Assembly (NCBI GenBank): GCA_018624035.1 | Contig: JAAZUU010000009.1 | Coordinates: 1-36,612 of the forward strand | Direction of reading: 5' to 3' | Source of the DNA: Rhodobiaceae bacterium | GTDB taxonomy: Bacteria > Pseudomonadota > Alphaproteobacteria > Puniceispirillales > Puniceispirillaceae | DNA: 36,612 nucleotides | Part shown: positions 33,144 through 36,612 of the stretch, piece after piece | Layout of the letters: each line of letters starts with the position of its first letter | Numbering within the stretch: the first letter of the stretch is position 1 | Made by a program: the position numbers and the translations under genes | Notes under the pieces: model-generated | The model's input: the letters and a program-made list of their open reading frames with translations, nothing else | Told to the model about the DNA's origin: nothing | The model's database searches: none

Positions 33144-33971
33144 TCAGTCAATCTCCGCAAACATCTCGTCCAGCAGGGCCTCGGCCTCACCGCCATCCAT
33201 CTTGATCCGCTTCATCGCCTTTTGCTGAAGGTTCATGTCGAATTGCAGTCGGCGTCCGGATTCTGTCATCTGGACCCGGCCGGCATCATCAACCTCGGCA
33301 AGGCCGACCCGAATGATTCCCGCCGCATCATCGGCTGACACATTCAGCTCGGAGCAGAGCGACACATACATCTTGAAGTCGTCAAGGCCGAAGCGCTCAT
33401 CAACCTTCTGGAAATGCGCCAGCGCGTCAAGCATGCGCTGCGATGTCAGTTCCTTCTGCTTGATCTGCAGATCAAGCATATGCGCTATGCTGTTGGTGAT
33501 CTTCTTGATCTGCGTGACCTGCTCGTCATTCAATCCCTTGGGCCCGCTCGGATTCAGCATGCACAGCGTGCCAAGCGCGAAATTCTCGCTGTTGATCACC
33601 GGAAAGCCGGCATAGCCGGGGCCCTGTTCCATGCCCTGCAGGTTCGGATGGTCCTTCCAGGTGGGATCCTTGAGCATGTCCTCCATAAGCAGGGGCTCGG
33701 TATCAAGGAGCACATAGGCACATACATTCAACTCGCTCCGTTCGGATTTTGAACCCGGTACGAAATCATCATTGCCGGCCTCGGCGATCGAACATTTCAT
33801 CTCGCCGTCATAGAGGCTGAAAGTGGCTGTCTCGAAGCCGGTGATGTCCTTGGCCAGATCGCAATAGATCTGGAACAGATCGGGGTTGGGCGCATCGATC
33901 AGTCCCGTCTTCACGACGGTCTGCGCGCGCAAATCCTCATTCGCTGGGCGGGGTGCCAGACCCATATTCAT
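33144..33971 (-). CDS. GAF-domain protein with conserved C-terminal region (copy 2)
   Basis: A 275-residue protein with the same layout as copy 1: GAF domain at about 25-180 (LFQIYCDLAKDITGFETATFSLYDG, CAYVLLDTEPLLMEDMLKDPTW, GYAGFPVINSENFALGTLCMLNP, LNDEQVTQIKKITNSIAHMLDLQ), then RMLDALAHFQKVDERFGLDDF and a possible winged-helix segment (SADDAAGIIRVGLAEVDDAGRVQMTESG) and an acidic tail EALLDEMFAEID. A perfect AAGGAGGT site precedes ATG 33971, implying strong translation. The long frame upstream to 34337 is not used. The ligand of the GAF domain is unknown. Confidence 0.85.
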   Translation of the reverse strand: MNMGLAPRPANEDLRAQTVVKTGLIDAPNPDLFQIYCDLAKDITGFETATFSLYDGEMKCSIAEAGNDDFVPGSKSERSELNVCAYVLLDTEPLLMEDMLKDPTWKDHPNLQGMEQGPGYAGFPVINSENFALGTLCMLNPSGPKGLNDEQVTQIKKITNSIAHMLDLQIKQKELTSQRMLDALAHFQKVDERFGLDDFKMYVSLCSELNVSADDAAGIIRVGLAEVDDAGRVQMTESGRRLQFDMNLQQKAMKRIKMDGGEAEALLDEMFAEID

Positions 33972-33997
33972 GATGTACCTCCTTAAAAGACATTCTT

Positions 33998-34011
33998 GTG
34001 CCGAAAGGCAC
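33998..34011. promoter_or_regulatory. Hairpin in the leader of the GAF copy 2 operon
   Basis: GTGCC-GAAA-GGCAC is a 5-bp stem with a four-base loop, 27-40 bp upstream of the GAF start. It could be a 5'-leader mRNA structure or an operator; function is not shown. Confidence 0.3.
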
Positions 34012-34064
34012 GGATCCTGAACTGACTGAGGTATGCTGATTGATCGGTTGTCGAGGCCGATCAC

Positions 34065-34070
34065 TGTCAA
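34065..34070 (-). promoter_or_regulatory. Possible -35 element for the GAF copy 2 operon
   Basis: A perfect TTGACA on the minus strand, about 95 bp upstream of the GAF start. No good TATAAT-like -10 is found at 16-18 bp spacing, so this is a weak call. Confidence 0.25.
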
Positions 34071-34249
34071 ACATTCTGGCGTATGTCTGAGCGATGTCAA
34101 TTGTGATTCGAGACGGCGACCGGGGACAGGCCAGATAATGAAAGGCCGCGCAGAATGAGACCAGGCATATGCGATCTTGCCTTTCAGTCCGTCTTCCGCA
34201 AGATAGCCTGTCGCCGTCCGGCGTCGCCACCTGCCATGGAGATCCGCCG

Positions 34250-35242
34250 GTGACAGTTTCCGATACCGACCAGATCGATGCGCTCGCCAGCCTTGCGGCG
34301 GCGTCGCTTCCGCTCTGGGATGTGCCTGCTGACGCAACGGTGCGGATGATCAACCTGTCCGAGAACGCCACATATCTCGTGGAATCGCCGTGCGGTTACC
34401 GCACGGTGCTGCGCCTGCATCGAGATGGCTATCACAGCCGCCGCGCGATCGAATGCGAGCTGGCCTGGATGGCGGCGCTTGACAGCGATGGCGGCGTCGA
34501 GACAGCGCGGCCTGTTGCCGGCCGTGACGGGGCCTTGATCCAGGAGCGGGGACGTGCCGGGATGGCGCCGCGCCGCCTGGTGATGTTCGAGTTTCTCGCT
34601 GGCGCGGAGCCGGACCCCGATCAGGATCTGTTCGCCCCGTTCCGGCAGCTTGGCGCCATCGCGGCGAAGACGCATCTTCACACAATGAGATGGGCCCGCC
34701 CGCAACCCTTTGAGAGGCTGATATGGGATGACGAAACGGTGTTCGGGCCGGATGCCACCTGGGGCGACTGGCGTGATGCGCCGGGGCTGGATGCCGAAAG
34801 CAGCGCCCGTCTCGAGGCTGCCGAGATGCTTGTTCGCGAACGTCTGGCCGCCTATGGTCGCGGGATGGACAGGTACGGGCTGATCCACGCCGACATGCGG
34901 CTTGCCAACCTGCTGATCGATGGTGGCAGGACAAGGCTGATCGATTTCGATGATTGCGGGTTCGGGTGGTTCATGTACGACTTCGCCGCCGGCATCAGCT
35001 TCATGGAGGACCATCCCCGGGTGCCGGCACTGCGCGCCGCCTGGCTTGAGGGTTATCGCGCTGTCAGGCCGCTGAGCGAAGCCGACGAGGCGGAAATCGA
35101 CAGCTTCATCATGTTGCGCCGGATGGCATTGCTGGCCTGGATCGGATCGCGTGCGGGAACCGAACTGGCCCGTTCGCAGGCGCCTCATTTCGCGTCTGTT
35201 TCGGCGCAGCTGGCGCACGACTATCTGGATCGGCGCGGCTGA
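34250..35242 (+). CDS. Phosphotransferase-fold kinase (APH/homoserine kinase-like)
   Basis: A 330-residue protein of the aminoglycoside phosphotransferase/choline kinase/SrkA fold. The catalytic loop LIHADMRLANLLIDGG (H-x-D-x4-N) and the metal-binding LIDFDDCGFGWFMYDFA are intact, and an N-terminal nucleotide loop reads LSENATYLVE. The pattern is closer to homoserine kinase II/SrkA-like proteins than to true resistance enzymes, so a metabolic substrate is more likely than an antibiotic. The GTG at 34250 follows TGGAGAT; the open frame extends back to 34169. The stop overlaps the start of the EamA gene, so the pair is co-translated. Confidence 0.85.
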   Translation: MTVSDTDQIDALASLAAASLPLWDVPADATVRMINLSENATYLVESPCGYRTVLRLHRDGYHSRRAIECELAWMAALDSDGGVETARPVAGRDGALIQERGRAGMAPRRLVMFEFLAGAEPDPDQDLFAPFRQLGAIAAKTHLHTMRWARPQPFERLIWDDETVFGPDATWGDWRDAPGLDAESSARLEAAEMLVRERLAAYGRGMDRYGLIHADMRLANLLIDGGRTRLIDFDDCGFGWFMYDFAAGISFMEDHPRVPALRAAWLEGYRAVRPLSEADEAEIDSFIMLRRMALLAWIGSRAGTELARSQAPHFASVSAQLAHDYLDRRG

Positions 35243-36150
35243 TGGCGTGGTTCGGGCTCACCCGTGACGAGGCGCGCGGCCATCTTGCCATGCTTGGATT
35301 CTCGGCGCTTGTGGCCGGTTCGTTCAGCCTTGGCACCATCGTCGCCAATGATATCGATCCGCAGGCCATTACCGCGGCACGCTTTGTCCTGGCGACCGTC
35401 GTCATGGGAATTGTCGCCGCCATGCAGTGCGACCTCAAGCCATCCCATCTTCGCAGGCCCTGGCGCTATTTCATTCTTGGCGGTCTGTTCACGCTGTATT
35501 TCGTGCTGATGTTCGAGGGGCTGAAGACGGCCACGCCGGTCTCGGCTGCGGCGGTGTTCACGCTGATGCCGCTGATGTCGGCCGTCTTTGGCTGGCTGTT
35601 GCTTCGCCAGGTCACGTCGCCGCGAATGGCGGCGGCTCTCGCCATTGCCGGCGGCGGCGCGCTATGTGTGATTTTCCGCGGTGATGTGGCAGCGTTGAGG
35701 GCGCTGGATATCGGGCGTGGCGAGATGATCTATTTTGTCGGCTGCATCGCGCATGCGCTCTACACACCGATGGTGCGCAAGCTGAATGCCGGCGAGGGGG
35801 CGGCTGTCTTCACCTTCGGCATGCTTGTTGCCGGCTCGATCCTGCTTGGCGTTGTCGGATTCGATGAAATCCGCGCCACTGACTGGCTGGCGCTGCCGTC
35901 GATGGTCTGGATCACCATCGGCTATCTGACGATATTTTCCACCGCCTCGTCCTTCTTCCTGCTGCAATATGCGACCCTGCGGCTGCCAAGCGCCAAGGTC
36001 ATGGCCTATTCCTATCTGACTCCGGGGTGGGTGATGCTGTGGGAAATCGGTTTTGGCAACGCGCTGCCGCCGGTGCCGATGCTGCTTGGCCTTGTCGCCA
36101 CGGTGGTGGCGCTGGTGATGCTGCTGCGCAACGAGGATCGCGCCGGCTAG
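35242..36150 (+). CDS. EamA/DMT-superfamily transporter
   Basis: A 302-residue inner-membrane protein with about ten helices in two EamA repeats, of usual length. Typical segments are GSFSLGTIVANDIDPQAITAARFVLAT, VSAAAVFTLMPLMSAVFGWLLLRQ and YLTPGWVMLWEIGFGNALPP. The start ATG shares a base with the stop of the kinase gene (TGATG). The substrate may be the compound phosphorylated by that kinase or its precursor, an inference from coupling alone. It is distinct from the EamA protein at 2331-3248. Confidence 0.9.
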   Translation: MAWFGLTRDEARGHLAMLGFSALVAGSFSLGTIVANDIDPQAITAARFVLATVVMGIVAAMQCDLKPSHLRRPWRYFILGGLFTLYFVLMFEGLKTATPVSAAAVFTLMPLMSAVFGWLLLRQVTSPRMAAALAIAGGGALCVIFRGDVAALRALDIGRGEMIYFVGCIAHALYTPMVRKLNAGEGAAVFTFGMLVAGSILLGVVGFDEIRATDWLALPSMVWITIGYLTIFSTASSFFLLQYATLRLPSAKVMAYSYLTPGWVMLWEIGFGNALPPVPMLLGLVATVVALVMLLRNEDRAG

Positions 36151-36153
36151 CGT

Positions 36154-36612
36154 CTAGCAGTTCTGGCACAGACGCAGCGCGTCGGTCACCGCCGCATTGA
36201 CGTTGCGGCTGGCCACGGCATCGCCGATCCGGTGAAGCTCGAACGCCGAAGCGCCATTGGCAGATTGCGGCTGCGCGATGCCAGCCACCATCATTCCGAG
36301 ATCGGTCACACCATCATTTCGTGACTGCGGCGCCAGCTCGTGAAACAGCGCATCCGCCGGCACCGTGCCATAATCAAAAATCACCTGCGCCGCGCTTTTT
36401 TCCAGATCGCCGCCGGTCAGTTCGCTCCGCAATGTGGCGACAAGCCGGTTGCCCTCGCGCCTGACGCCGACAAGCGCATGTTCGGTGGTTGTCTCGATCC
36501 CGGCCTCGGCGGCCCATTTGCGCCAGATCACCCGCTCGGCATAGGCCTGTTCCATGGCCAGCGTCTCGTCAATGGTCACCAGGCTGACCCGCGCGCCGGC
36601 GGCATGCGCGAC
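36154..36612 (-). CDS. C-terminal part of an NADH:flavin oxidoreductase/dehydrogenase, 5' end cut off
   Basis: The frame is open from the right edge; only the last ~152 residues are present. The segment AGARVSLVTIDETLAMEQAY, a strand-helix unit, then VIFDYGTVPADALFHEL and a final IGDAVASRNVNAAVTDALRL resemble the C-terminal nucleotide-binding domain of Old Yellow Enzyme-type dehydrogenases (2,4-dienoyl-CoA reductase, trimethylamine/histamine dehydrogenase), where the closing GDA motif contacts the flavin. The catalytic half lies outside the window. It ends 3 bp from the convergent EamA gene. Confidence 0.72.
   Translation of the reverse strand, partial: VAHAAGARVSLVTIDETLAMEQAYAERVIWRKWAAEAGIETTTEHALVGVRREGNRLVATLRSELTGGDLEKSAAQVIFDYGTVPADALFHELAPQSRNDGVTDLGMMVAGIAQPQSANGASAFELHRIGDAVASRNVNAAVTDALRLCQNC

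Noticed and set aside
34184-35218. 344-codon minus-strand open frame antisense to the kinase gene
   Set aside because: No recognisable domain, and the plus strand carries intact catalytic motifs.
34250-35242. Antibiotic-resistance aminoglycoside phosphotransferase
   Set aside because: Only the general fold motifs are present; the rest resembles homoserine kinase/SrkA-like metabolic kinases and there is no mobile-element context.
1-36612. tRNA/rRNA genes, CRISPR arrays, IS elements, prophage or toxin-antitoxin pairs
   Set aside because: None could be supported on reading both strands; the XRE protein at 29822-30082 is divergent from a Nudix gene, not paired with a toxin.

Overview
The window is about 60% GC, gene-dense, and reads as the chromosome of a free-living, probably marine, alphaproteobacterium. 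The gene families, ATG/GTG/TTG start usage, purine-rich ribosome sites and many 1-4 bp start/stop overlaps fit that group. The precise taxon is an inference; no rRNA or tRNA gene is visible to anchor it. There is no CRISPR array, IS element, integrase or prophage. Both ends cut through genes: an M24 peptidase on the left and an NADH:flavin oxidoreductase-type protein on the right.

Layout. (1) 2-3940: M24 peptidase, class III aminotransferase, EamA transporter, a stand-alone cyclic-nucleotide-binding protein and a small unknown protein. (2) 4208-15883: a compatible-solute locus. gpgP-gpgS encode the two-step synthesis of a hexosylglycerate (most likely glucosylglycerate). A divergent LacI-regulated operon encodes a binding protein, two unusually enlarged permeases, a GH63 hydrolase of the mannosyl/glucosylglycerate hydrolase type, and the ATPase. 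A large unrecognised protein, possibly a GT-A glycosyltransferase, lies between the two halves, and two tandem LacI-type operators sit in the divergent promoter region. (3) 16007-18449: minus-strand FAD oxidoreductase and AGE-family sugar epimerase/isomerase. (4) 18650-22232: a complete four-gene tetronate (L-threonate/D-erythronate type) catabolic operon, ltnD-otnK-otnC-otnI. (5) 22327-29792: mixed housekeeping and metabolic genes: two membrane proteins, an ABM monooxygenase-like protein, a beta-decarboxylating dehydrogenase, a MarR-like regulator, a divergent pirin/LysR pair, an SMP-30 lactonase and polyphosphate kinase 2. (6) 29822-30656: divergent XRE regulator and Nudix hydrolase. (7) 30693-33971: a duplicated two-gene module. 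Each copy is a GAF-domain protein with a shared C-terminal region followed immediately by a ~107-residue protein of unknown family; a small four-helix membrane protein lies between the copies. (8) 34250-36612: a phosphotransferase-fold kinase, a second EamA transporter and the cut oxidoreductase.

How it works together. The solute locus would let the cell make a charged glycoside, import it from the environment, and hydrolyse it to sugar plus glycerate. The hydrolase and the synthase are both predicted cytoplasmic, so transcriptional separation by the LacI protein would be needed to avoid a futile cycle. The GAF/small-protein module is the best candidate for an undescribed system: co-occurrence and duplication are visible directly, function is not. 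Intergenic minisatellites (15-bp and 18-bp units) lie downstream of gpgS, downstream of the ATPase gene, and inside the GAF region.
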